Part shown: positions 1-7,094 of the stretch, in pieces | Layout: each line of letters begins with the position of its first letter | Numbering within the stretch: the stretch's first letter is position 1 | DNA from: JBHJGS01 sp050331575 | GTDB lineage: Bacteria > Pseudomonadota > Alphaproteobacteria > Sphingomonadales > Rhodothalassiaceae | Length of the DNA stretch: 64,000 bases | Assembly (NCBI GenBank): GCA_050331575.1 | Contig: JBHJGS010000036.1 | Coordinates: forward strand, 12,233 to 76,232 | Direction of reading: 5' to 3' | The notes under the pieces: model-generated | What the model was told of the DNA's origin: nothing | Database searches by the model: none | The model's input: the letters and a program-made list of their open reading frames with translations, nothing else | Translations under genes and position numbers: made by a program

Positions 1-468
1 CTGTCCCCGGCAACCCGCTGGTCCGGCCACGGCTATGTTGACAACAATGGCGGCGACGAGCCGATGGAACAGGGGTTTCAGCGCTGGGACTGGTCCCGCG
101 CGGCCCTGCCCGACGGCGATACCGCGATCCTCTACAATGTCACCCGGCGCGACGGCACAGCCCAGACGCTGGGCCTGCGCTATTCGGCCAAGGGCGAGGA
201 GATGCTGTTCGAGGCGCCACCGGAGGTCAGCCTGCCCAGGACCTTTTGGCGCCTCGAGCGGCGCACCCAGACCGATCGGGGCGCCCCGGCCAAGCTGCTG
301 CGCACGGTGGAGGATTCGCCTTTCTATGCCCGCTCTGTCCTGTCCGCCCCGCTGCTGGGCGAAGCGGTGACGGCGATGCACGAGAGCCTGGACCTTGACC
401 GGTTCCGCTCCCCGGTGGTGCGCGCCTTGCTACCCTGGCGCATGCCGCGCGGCTGGTGGTGGGGCTAA
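1..468 (+). CDS. crtC: Carotenoid 1,2-hydratase (CrtC), 3' part
   Basis: The reading frame is open from the first base, so the start lies outside the window. CrtC adds water to the 1,2 double bond of acyclic carotenoids such as neurosporene or lycopene, giving hydroxy-carotenoids of the spheroidene/spirilloxanthin branch. Seen: the family-typical segment GHGYVDNNGGDEPMEQ followed by WDWSR and a TAILYNV strand, then a C-terminal PFYARSVL segment and a basic RMPRGWWWG end. About 155 residues are present, roughly the last half to 60 percent of a usual CrtC. It is followed 45 bases later by dnaX on the same strand. No other crt or photosynthesis gene is visible, so whether a carotenoid cluster continues to the left cannot be told. 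Confidence 0.82.
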   Translation: MSPATRWSGHGYVDNNGGDEPMEQGFQRWDWSRAALPDGDTAILYNVTRRDGTAQTLGLRYSAKGEEMLFEAPPEVSLPRTFWRLERRTQTDRGAPAKLLRTVEDSPFYARSVLSAPLLGEAVTAMHESLDLDRFRSPVVRALLPWRMPRGWWWG

Positions 469-513
469 GCCTGCCTCTGGCATCGGTCCCCTCGCCGCGC
501 TATCCCTGAGACC

Positions 514-2247
514 ATGTCCGACACCGCCTATCGCGTTCTCGCCCGCAAATATCGCCCCCAGACCTTTGCCGAGCTGATCGGCCAGGAGGCGATGGTGCGC
601 ACGCTGGCCAACGCCTTCCGCACCGGCCGGCTGGCGCAAGGCTTCATGCTCACCGGCGTGCGCGGCGTGGGCAAGACCACCACCGCGCGGATCATCGCCA
701 AGGGGCTCAATTGCCTGACCGCCGAGGGGCCGACCACAGAGCCCTGCGGCCGGTGCGACAATTGCCTTGGCATCGCCGAGTCGCGGCATTTCGATGTGCT
801 GGAAATGGATGCTGCCAGCCACACCGGCGTGGAGGATATCCGCGACATCATCGACGGCGTGCGCTATGCGCCGCAGGCGGCGCGCTTCAAGGTCTATATC
901 ATCGACGAAGTGCATATGCTCTCCAAGAACGCGTTCAACGCCTTGTTGAAGACGCTGGAAGAGCCGCCGCCGCACGTGAAATTTCTGTTCGCCACCACCG
1001 AGATCCGCAAGGTCCCGGTCACGATCCTGTCGCGCTGCCAGCGCTTTGACCTGAAACGCGTCGACGGGGCGGTTCTGGTGGCACATCTACAGTCGGTGCT
1101 GGCGCAGGAAGGTCTGACCGCCGAGGAGGAGGCCCTGACCTTGATCGCGCGCGCCGCGGAAGGCTCGGTGCGGGACAGCCTGTCCCTGCTCGACCAGGCC
1201 ATAGCCCATGGCGGCGAGACCATCGAGACCGGTGCGGTGCGCACCATGCTGGGCCTTGCCGACCGCAGCCGGGTGCTGGATCTGGTGCGCGCGGTGTTTG
1301 CTGGGGACACGCCGGCGGCTCTGGCGCTGCTGGACGAGCAGTATCAGGCCGGCGCGGACCCTGCGGTGGTGATGAACGATCTGTTGGAGTCGGTGCATTG
1401 GCTGACCCGGCTGAAGGTGGCGCCGGACGCCGGGGCGGATCTGCTGATCTCCCAGGCGGAACGGGCCCAGGGCGCGGATATGGCCAAGGATCTGGCCATG
1501 GCGCAGCTGACCCGCGCCTGGCAGATGCTACTGAAGGGCTTAGGCGAGGTGCGCGAGGCGCCCCAGCCGATGCAGGCGGCGGAAATGGTGCTGATCCGGC
1601 TGTGCTTCGCGGCGGACCTGCCCAGTCCCGCCGAGGCGGTTCGCCAATTGCAATCCGATCGTGGCGCCCCGGCAGTCGACGCCACGGGGCCTGCCAGCGC
1701 CGCACCGGCTGCGCCGGCAGGCCCCGTGGCATCGGCTGCCCCGGCACAAATGTCGGCACCGGCACGCCCGGCAACGGCCCAGGTGGTTGCTCTCAAGCAG
1801 CTTGAAACGCCGCCGGCCGCGGCGGCGCCGCCGAATTTTCAGGCGCTGGTGCAGTTGTTCGAGGACCGGCGGGAAAGCCTGCTGGCCTTCTTATTGAAGG
1901 ACCAAGCGGTCTGTGGTCACTATTCACCCGGACGGCTGCTCCTGGGCTTCGTCAAGGCGCCGCCGCGCGATACCTTCAGCCGCATCAAGGCCTGCTTGGA
2001 ACACTGGACCGGGCGGGACTGGCACGTGGCGCTGAGCCCGGAGGTGCAGGGCCGGACCCTTGCTGAGCAGCAGCAAGCCGAACACAGCAAGGCCAAAGCT
2101 GACGCGGCAGCCCACCCAGTGGTTAAGCGGATCCTGGAGGCGTTCCCGCGCGCGGATTTGCAGCTTCGGCCGGTTGACACGGCGGCATCCGGGGCGTTGA
2201 TGGACGAGCCGGCCCCGGCACCGCCAGACGAGGATGATGCGCCATGA
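514..2247 (+). CDS. dnaX: DNA polymerase III subunit gamma/tau
   Basis: Clamp-loader ATPase that loads the beta sliding clamp and couples the polymerases to the helicase. Seen: N-terminal YRVLARKYRPQTFAELIGQ, Walker A GVRGVGKTTTAR (residues 48-59), the zinc-binding cysteine cluster ending CGRCDNC, Walker B-type IIDEVHML, sensor 1 LFATTEIRKVP and the SRCQRF segment, followed by an Ala/Pro-rich linker (about 385-430) and a C-terminal tau-type domain. At 577 residues it is a normal length for the family. The ATG of the next gene overlaps the stop by four bases, so the two are translationally coupled. Confidence 0.97.
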   Translation: MSDTAYRVLARKYRPQTFAELIGQEAMVRTLANAFRTGRLAQGFMLTGVRGVGKTTTARIIAKGLNCLTAEGPTTEPCGRCDNCLGIAESRHFDVLEMDAASHTGVEDIRDIIDGVRYAPQAARFKVYIIDEVHMLSKNAFNALLKTLEEPPPHVKFLFATTEIRKVPVTILSRCQRFDLKRVDGAVLVAHLQSVLAQEGLTAEEEALTLIARAAEGSVRDSLSLLDQAIAHGGETIETGAVRTMLGLADRSRVLDLVRAVFAGDTPAALALLDEQYQAGADPAVVMNDLLESVHWLTRLKVAPDAGADLLISQAERAQGADMAKDLAMAQLTRAWQMLLKGLGEVREAPQPMQAAEMVLIRLCFAADLPSPAEAVRQLQSDRGAPAVDATGPASAAPAAPAGPVASAAPAQMSAPARPATAQVVALKQLETPPAAAAPPNFQALVQLFEDRRESLLAFLLKDQAVCGHYSPGRLLLGFVKAPPRDTFSRIKACLEHWTGRDWHVALSPEVQGRTLAEQQQAEHSKAKADAAAHPVVKRILEAFPRADLQLRPVDTAASGALMDEPAPAPPDEDDAP

Positions 2248-2564
2248 ATATCGGCAAGATGATGAAGCAGGCCCAGGAGATGCAGGCCAAGATGGCTGAG
2301 ATGCAGGAAAGCCTGGGCGCCATGGAAATCACTGGCGAGGCCGGCGCCGGCATGGTCAAGGTGACGCTGACCGGCAAGGGTGCCTTGAAGGCGGTGAAGA
2401 TCGACCCCTCGCTGTTCTCCGAGGAGGAGGCCGAGGTGGTCGAGGATCTGATCGTCGCCGCCCATGCCGATGCCAAGGCACGCACCGACGAGAAGATGCA
2501 AGACGAGATGAAAAAGCTGACCGGTGGCCTTGGCTTGCCGCCGGGACTGAAGCTGCCATTCTAG
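2244..2564 (+). CDS. ybaB: YbaB/EbfC family nucleoid-associated protein
   Basis: Small DNA-binding protein of the YbaB/EbfC family. Seen: the family start MNIGKMMKQAQEMQAKMAEM, a long amphipathic helix that forms the dimer, and the core GAGMVKVTLTGKG with IDPSLF. It is 106 residues, the usual size. The ATG overlaps the dnaX stop (ATGA). In most bacteria the order is dnaX-ybaB-recR; here the next gene is cca on the opposite strand and no recR follows, so the classical trio is broken. Confidence 0.95.
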   Translation: MNIGKMMKQAQEMQAKMAEMQESLGAMEITGEAGAGMVKVTLTGKGALKAVKIDPSLFSEEEAEVVEDLIVAAHADAKARTDEKMQDEMKKLTGGLGLPPGLKLPF

Positions 2565-2644
2565 AACGGTGAATGCCGTAAACCCGCCGGGGCGCTGGAG
2601 CATGGGTCGTCAGGCCGGAGAGCGCTTTGGTCGTGGCCCGAGCG

Positions 2645-3811
2645 TTACCCGGCCTGCCGGCACGCGCGGGCCAGCAGCGCCTGCTTATCCAGTGAAAAGC
2701 GAGAGGCGATCCAGGCCTCCTCGGCCTCGGCCAAGCACCGTCCCAGCGCCGGGCCCGGTTTGACGCCGCGGGCGAGCAGATCCTGAGCGGTTAAGGGAAA
2801 GCGTGGCCGCTGCCAGCCGGCCACCTCGTTCAAGGCATCCTCCAAATCGACGGCATCGGCCAGGAGCAGCCGGTCGCGCACGCCCTCCGGCCCGATGCGA
2901 TAAAGGGCGGCACTGAGCGGACGGTCAAGCGGGCCGATCGCGACCAGGAGGCGGTCGCGCTGGCGATTGGACAGCTTAAGGGCCCGGGCGCGCTGGTCAG
3001 CGGCCTGCGCATCGGGCAGAAGGGCTGCCAGCCGGCGTAACGGATCCGCCGCAACGCCCACCCGCGCCTCCGCGGTCAGCAGGCGTCGCAGGCCGTCTAG
3101 CCCGGCCTCGGGCAGGATCCGCGCCAAAATGCCCGCCTCGTGCATCGCCTGCAGCACCGGAAGCGGGTCCACGGCGGCGAGCAGTTTCAGCAGTTCCTCG
3201 CGCACACGCTCTGCGGACAGCCGGTCCAGACGCTCCGCCGCGGCGCGGCAGGCGGCCAAGCCGTCACGATCCGGAACACCGGCTCCATAATGCGCATGGA
3301 AGCGGAAAAAGCGCAGGATCCGCAGGGCATCTTCTTTGATGCGCTGCTGCGCCGCTCCGATGAACCGGACCCGGCCTGCCCGAGCATCGGCGATACCGCC
3401 GAAAAAGTCGGTCACGGTGCCATCAGCGGCCAGATAAAGGGCGTTCATGGTAAAGTCGCGGCGCTCGGCGTCGGCCCGCCACTCCTGGGTGAACGCAACC
3501 TTGGCGTGGCGCCCGTCGGTCTGCACGTCGCGCCGAAGCGTGGTGACCTCGAACGGCCGGGCGTTGACGACAAGCGTGACGGTGCCGTGGGAAAGGCCGG
3601 TGGGCACGGCCTTCCACCCGGCCTGTTGTGCCTTGGCCAGCACCGCCTCGGGCAGCAATTGCGTGGCGATGTCGATATCCTTGATCGGACGGCCCAACAA
3701 CTGATCGCGCACCGCCCCACCGACCACTCGGGCCGCAGTCTCGCCAAGCAGCCCGAGCACCTCCCGCGCCCCGGTCCGCGCCAGCCACTCTGTGTCCAGC
3801 CGCTCCGTCAC
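2645..3811 (-). CDS. cca: CCA tRNA nucleotidyltransferase / poly(A) polymerase family
   Basis: Adds or repairs the CCA end of tRNAs. Seen near the N terminus: RVVGGAVRDQLLGRPIKDID with the catalytic DID pair, then the strand DFTMNALYLA, the RVRFIG turn and the ALRILRFFRFHAHYG segment of the class II family, followed by an all-helical C-terminal half. The start chosen is a GTG at 3811 that overlaps the upstream NUDIX stop (GTGA); a longer frame begins at 3874 but its extra residues lie inside the NUDIX gene. Length 388 residues. It is the last gene of a three-gene operon DUF1285-NUDIX-cca joined by four-base overlaps. Whether it is a true CCA enzyme or a poly(A) polymerase cannot be settled by eye. 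Confidence 0.93.
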   Translation of the reverse strand: MTERLDTEWLARTGAREVLGLLGETAARVVGGAVRDQLLGRPIKDIDIATQLLPEAVLAKAQQAGWKAVPTGLSHGTVTLVVNARPFEVTTLRRDVQTDGRHAKVAFTQEWRADAERRDFTMNALYLAADGTVTDFFGGIADARAGRVRFIGAAQQRIKEDALRILRFFRFHAHYGAGVPDRDGLAACRAAAERLDRLSAERVREELLKLLAAVDPLPVLQAMHEAGILARILPEAGLDGLRRLLTAEARVGVAADPLRRLAALLPDAQAADQRARALKLSNRQRDRLLVAIGPLDRPLSAALYRIGPEGVRDRLLLADAVDLEDALNEVAGWQRPRFPLTAQDLLARGVKPGPALGRCLAEAEEAWIASRFSLDKQALLARACRQAG

Positions 3812-4437
3812 GGCAAGGCGGGTTCTGACAGATAATGCGCCAGATTGACCAGCATCGCCGCGGTAGCCCCCCAAATCAGCGTGCCCTGATAGTCAATGGC
3901 GTAGAAATTCCGGTCGCGTCCGCGCCAGGCCATGGTGCGCAGCTGGTGATTGTCCTGGTCCAGCAGGAAGGCCAGCGGCACCTCGAACACATCGGCAACC
4001 TCCACCGGATCGGGCCGGGCGGTGAAGCCCGGGCCGATCAGGGCGACCACCGGGGTCACCGAAAAGCTGGTGGCGGTGCCATAAGGCGGCAGCACGCCGA
4101 TCACTTCCACAAGGTCCGGGGTCAGCCCGACCTCCTCTTGGGCCTCGCGGATTGCGGTGGCGACCTGGTCGGGATCCTCCGGGTCGACCCGGCCACCGGG
4201 AAAGGCGATCTGCCCGGCATGGCGTTTCAACTGTTCGGTGCGACGGGTGAGCAGCACGGTCAGACCCTGCGGCCGGTCGACCAGGCCAACCAGCACGCTG
4301 GCGGAGCGGAGGGCCAGATTGGGCCGCCGCAGATCCGCCGCCTGTTCCGGATTGAGGTCCAGGTCGCTGATCAGCCTCGGGGCCGGAACCGCGCCGCTCA
4401 GCCGGCGCCGGATGTCCTGCTTGCTCAGCAGGGTCAC
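3808..4437 (-). CDS. NUDIX hydrolase, NudL / CoA pyrophosphatase type
   Basis: Hydrolyses nucleoside diphosphate derivatives; the NudL branch cleaves coenzyme A and its derivatives. Seen: SVLVGLVDRPQGLTVLLTRR, then QIAFPGGRVDPEDPD followed by AIREAQEEVGL, which together form the NUDIX box with the REAQEE metal-binding core. The UPF0035-like segment VIGVLPPYGTATSF supports the CoA pyrophosphatase subgroup. The GTG start at 4437 overlaps the upstream DUF1285 stop (GTGA), giving 209 residues; the frame stays open to 4539 but that part lies within DUF1285. In the same transcript as cca. Confidence 0.9.
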   Translation of the reverse strand: MTLLSKQDIRRRLSGAVPAPRLISDLDLNPEQAADLRRPNLALRSASVLVGLVDRPQGLTVLLTRRTEQLKRHAGQIAFPGGRVDPEDPDQVATAIREAQEEVGLTPDLVEVIGVLPPYGTATSFSVTPVVALIGPGFTARPDPVEVADVFEVPLAFLLDQDNHQLRTMAWRGRDRNFYAIDYQGTLIWGATAAMLVNLAHYLSEPALP

Positions 4438-5009
4438 TGGGCCGGCCCCAGGGGAAAAAAGTCTCCGTCGGACCACACGCCCAGATAGCGGGTGCCGTCG
4501 ATCTCCTCTGGCTGCGCCAAGTCGACCAGGCGATACCACACCGGCCGCGCAATCAGCGCATTCAGGCCGCCGCGCACATGCACATAAGGGCGATCTTCGC
4601 CGGTGTCCGGATCATGCTCGGTCCAGATAGGGTGCTCCGCATCGATTCGGATCACGTCGCCGGTCTGCGTGCTGAGATAAAGCTCCGCCTGTTCCCCGGC
4701 GTTTTTATGTTCCAGTTCAATTGCCAGGAAGGCAGCGTCTTCCACCTGGATCCCGAGCTTTTCCACCGGGGTGACCAGATAGGTCTTGCCGTCATCATCG
4801 CGGCGCAAGACCGAGGCGAACAGCCGCACCATTTCCGGGCGCAAGATCGGCGTGCCCATATAGTGCCACGACCCGTCGCGCTTAATGACCATGTCGATAT
4901 CGCCGCAAAAGTCCGGATTCCATTTGTCGACAGGGGGATAGCGCTGGTCCGCCAACGCACGCGCTAATTCGTCCAGCCTCAAGTTCGCCTTGTTTTCGCG
5001 CTCAACCAT
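4434..5009 (-). CDS. DUF1285 family protein
   Basis: A conserved alphaproteobacterial protein of unknown function, 191 residues. Seen: PPVDKWNPDFCGDIDMVIKR, the SWHYMGTPILRPEMVRLFAS segment, LVTPVEKLGIQVEDAAFLA and a C-terminal RPVWYRLVDLA, all hallmarks of the DUF1285 family. No signal peptide, membrane span or catalytic motif is obvious, so it is probably cytosolic. It is the first gene of the operon with the NUDIX hydrolase and cca and is divergent from the moxR operon, with a 134-base intergenic region holding both promoters. Confidence 0.88.
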   Translation of the reverse strand: MVERENKANLRLDELARALADQRYPPVDKWNPDFCGDIDMVIKRDGSWHYMGTPILRPEMVRLFASVLRRDDDGKTYLVTPVEKLGIQVEDAAFLAIELEHKNAGEQAELYLSTQTGDVIRIDAEHPIWTEHDPDTGEDRPYVHVRGGLNALIARPVWYRLVDLAQPEEIDGTRYLGVWSDGDFFPLGPAQ

Positions 5010-5143
5010 GGCTTGGCTTCCTGTTGCTGCGAGGGATCGCTAGCCTCGCCCCTTGTGTTTACGCTTGGATCCGGGCGAATGTCCAAGCGTGCGGGCCTCC
5101 AGGGCTTATGTGGACCGGGGCCTCTGTGTAAGGAGTATGGGAC

Positions 5144-6139
5144 ATGGCAATGAACGCGCCTACGGCAGAGGCCGATGCAGCGGTCGTTGAAGCGGCCGAT
5201 AAGATGGTCGACCGGGTCGGCGCCGTCCGCGCTGAGGTCAAGCGGATCATCTACGGGCAGGACGCCGTGATCGATCAGACCCTGATCACGCTTTTGTCCG
5301 GCGGTCATGCGCTGCTGGTCGGCGTCCCGGGTCTGGCCAAGACCTTGCTGGTGGAGACTCTGGGCACCGTGCTGGGCTTGGCTGAGCGGCGCGTGCAGTT
5401 CACGCCCGACCTGCTGCCCGCGGACATTCTGGGCAGCGAAGTTTTGGAGGAAGGCGAAGACGGCAAGCGCCGCTTCCGCTTCTTGCCCGGTCCGGTGTTT
5501 TCGCAATTGCTGATGGCTGACGAGATCAACCGGGCAAGCCCGCGCACCCAATCCGCGCTGTTACAAGCGATGCAGGAGCGCGAAGTCTCCGTGGCGGGCG
5601 AGCGGCACCGCCTGCCCAGCCCGTTCCATGTGTTGGCGACGCAAAATCCCATCGAGCAGGAAGGTACCTATCCGCTGCCCGAGGCGCAGTTGGACCGCTT
5701 CTTGATGCAGATCGATATCGGCTATCCTGAACGCGATGCGGAACGTGAGATTCTGCTGCGCACCACGGGCGCTGAAAGCCTTGCGCCTGCGCCTGTGTTC
5801 AGCGGCGAAGAACTGATCGAGGCGCAGTCCCTGGTGCGGCGCTTGCCGGTGGGGGAAAAGGTCGTCGACGCGATTTTGGATCTGGTGCGAAGCGCCCGGC
5901 CGAATGACCGCGATGCTGACGGTTTGATTTTATGGGGGCCGGGGCCGCGCGCGGCGCAGGCCTTGATGCTGACGGTCCGCGCCCGCGCATTGCTGCAGGG
6001 CCGGCTGGCGCCGTCGGTGGACGATGTGCAGGAATTGGCCTTGCCGGTTCTGAAGCACCGCATGGCGCTGAGCTACGCGGCCATGGCCGACGGACACAAG
6101 CTTGACGGCGTCATCGCGGACCTGGTGCGGACGTTGTAG
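5144..6139 (+). CDS. MoxR-family AAA ATPase
   Basis: A chaperone-like ATPase of the MoxR group, 331 residues. Seen: Walker A GVPGLAKTLL with the MoxR-type GVPGxAKT form, the strand RVQFTPDLLPADILG, Walker B LMADEINRASPRTQ, the segment VSVAGERHRLPSPF, sensor 1 VLATQNPIEQEGTYPLPEAQ and LDRFLM. Family knowledge: MoxR ATPases work with DUF58/VWA partners on assembly or activation of other protein complexes. A DUF58 gene follows directly, then two large membrane proteins, making a four-gene operon. An AGGAG-like ribosome site (AAGGAG) precedes the ATG. The client protein is not evident here. Confidence 0.95.
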   Translation: MAMNAPTAEADAAVVEAADKMVDRVGAVRAEVKRIIYGQDAVIDQTLITLLSGGHALLVGVPGLAKTLLVETLGTVLGLAERRVQFTPDLLPADILGSEVLEEGEDGKRRFRFLPGPVFSQLLMADEINRASPRTQSALLQAMQEREVSVAGERHRLPSPFHVLATQNPIEQEGTYPLPEAQLDRFLMQIDIGYPERDAEREILLRTTGAESLAPAPVFSGEELIEAQSLVRRLPVGEKVVDAILDLVRSARPNDRDADGLILWGPGPRAAQALMLTVRARALLQGRLAPSVDDVQELALPVLKHRMALSYAAMADGHKLDGVIADLVRTL

Positions 6140-6174
6140 TCGACGCGGCTTTTTCTGGAAGGATTGCGTGCCGC

Positions 6175-7092
6175 ATGGTCGGCCTTGCTTCACCCCAGCC
6201 CATCGACGCGCTGCCCGCCAGCGTGCTGTGGTCCAGCGCCCAGGCGCTCAGCGCTGCCATGCCGCCGCTGATGGCAGCGGCGGACCGGCGCGTCGCCCCG
6301 GTTGGCCGCGGGCTGCACGGACGCCGACGTGCCGGACCGGGCGACGCCTTCTGGCAATATCGGGAGTTCCGCGAAGGCGACCGCCAAACCGACATCGACT
6401 GGCGCCGGTCCGCCCGCAGCCCCCGGCAATTGTTTGTCCGGCAAACCGAGTGGGAGGCCCAGCAGACGCTGTGGTTCTGGTGCGACCGGTCGCCCAGCAT
6501 GACCTTTGCCGGCGGCGCAAAACTGTTGAAACGCGACCGCGCGCAAATCCTGACCCTGGCGGCCGCCCATTTGGCCGCGGAGGCTGGCGAACGGATCGGC
6601 TTGGCCGAGGGCGGGGGCGGGGCCGGCAGCGGGGCCGGCAGCGGCCGTTTCGGCGTTCAGCGGTTGCGTCTGGCGCTGCAGGAGGAGACCGGGTCAGACC
6701 GCCCGCAGCTGGCCCGCCTGAAACCGCGCCAGCATCTCATTCTGATCAGCGATTTTCTCTGGCCGGAGGAGGATCTGCAGAGCTTGCTGATCCGCGCCGC
6801 CGCCGCCAGGCTGCAATTGCACTTGGTCCATATCCTATCGCCGGCGGAGATGCAGTTCCGCTATCGCGGCCGGCTGCGCCTGATCGGCCTGGAAGGAGAG
6901 GCCGACGAACTGGTCGAACGCGGCGAGGATTTGGCCGGTGCTTATGATCGAACGCGCGCGGCCTGGCAGCACACGATTGCCGAACTGGCCAAGAGCGTCG
7001 GCGCCAGCTTGATCCCCCATCATACCGGACGTCCCGCCGCCCCGGCGCTTTTGGCGCTGATCCGGGCGATTGAAATGCGCCGGGCGGTTTAG
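6175..7092 (+). CDS. DUF58 domain protein (MoxR partner)
   Basis: 305 residues, the standard companion of MoxR ATPases. Seen: GRGLHGRRRAGPGDAFWQYR followed by the family signature FREGDRQTDIDWRRSARS, then FVRQTEWEAQQTLWFWCDRSPSM, which is the MIDAS-like DxSxSM strand of the VWA-related fold (here DRSPSM). A Gly/Ala-rich loop (GGGGAGSGAGSG) lies near residue 145. A GGAAGGA ribosome site precedes the ATG. Two bases separate its stop from the next gene. Known for the family: found with MoxR in Bat-type operons; exact role in this group is not established. Confidence 0.93.
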   Translation: MVGLASPQPIDALPASVLWSSAQALSAAMPPLMAAADRRVAPVGRGLHGRRRAGPGDAFWQYREFREGDRQTDIDWRRSARSPRQLFVRQTEWEAQQTLWFWCDRSPSMTFAGGAKLLKRDRAQILTLAAAHLAAEAGERIGLAEGGGGAGSGAGSGRFGVQRLRLALQEETGSDRPQLARLKPRQHLILISDFLWPEEDLQSLLIRAAAARLQLHLVHILSPAEMQFRYRGRLRLIGLEGEADELVERGEDLAGAYDRTRAAWQHTIAELAKSVGASLIPHHTGRPAAPALLALIRAIEMRRAV

Positions 7093-7094
7093 CC

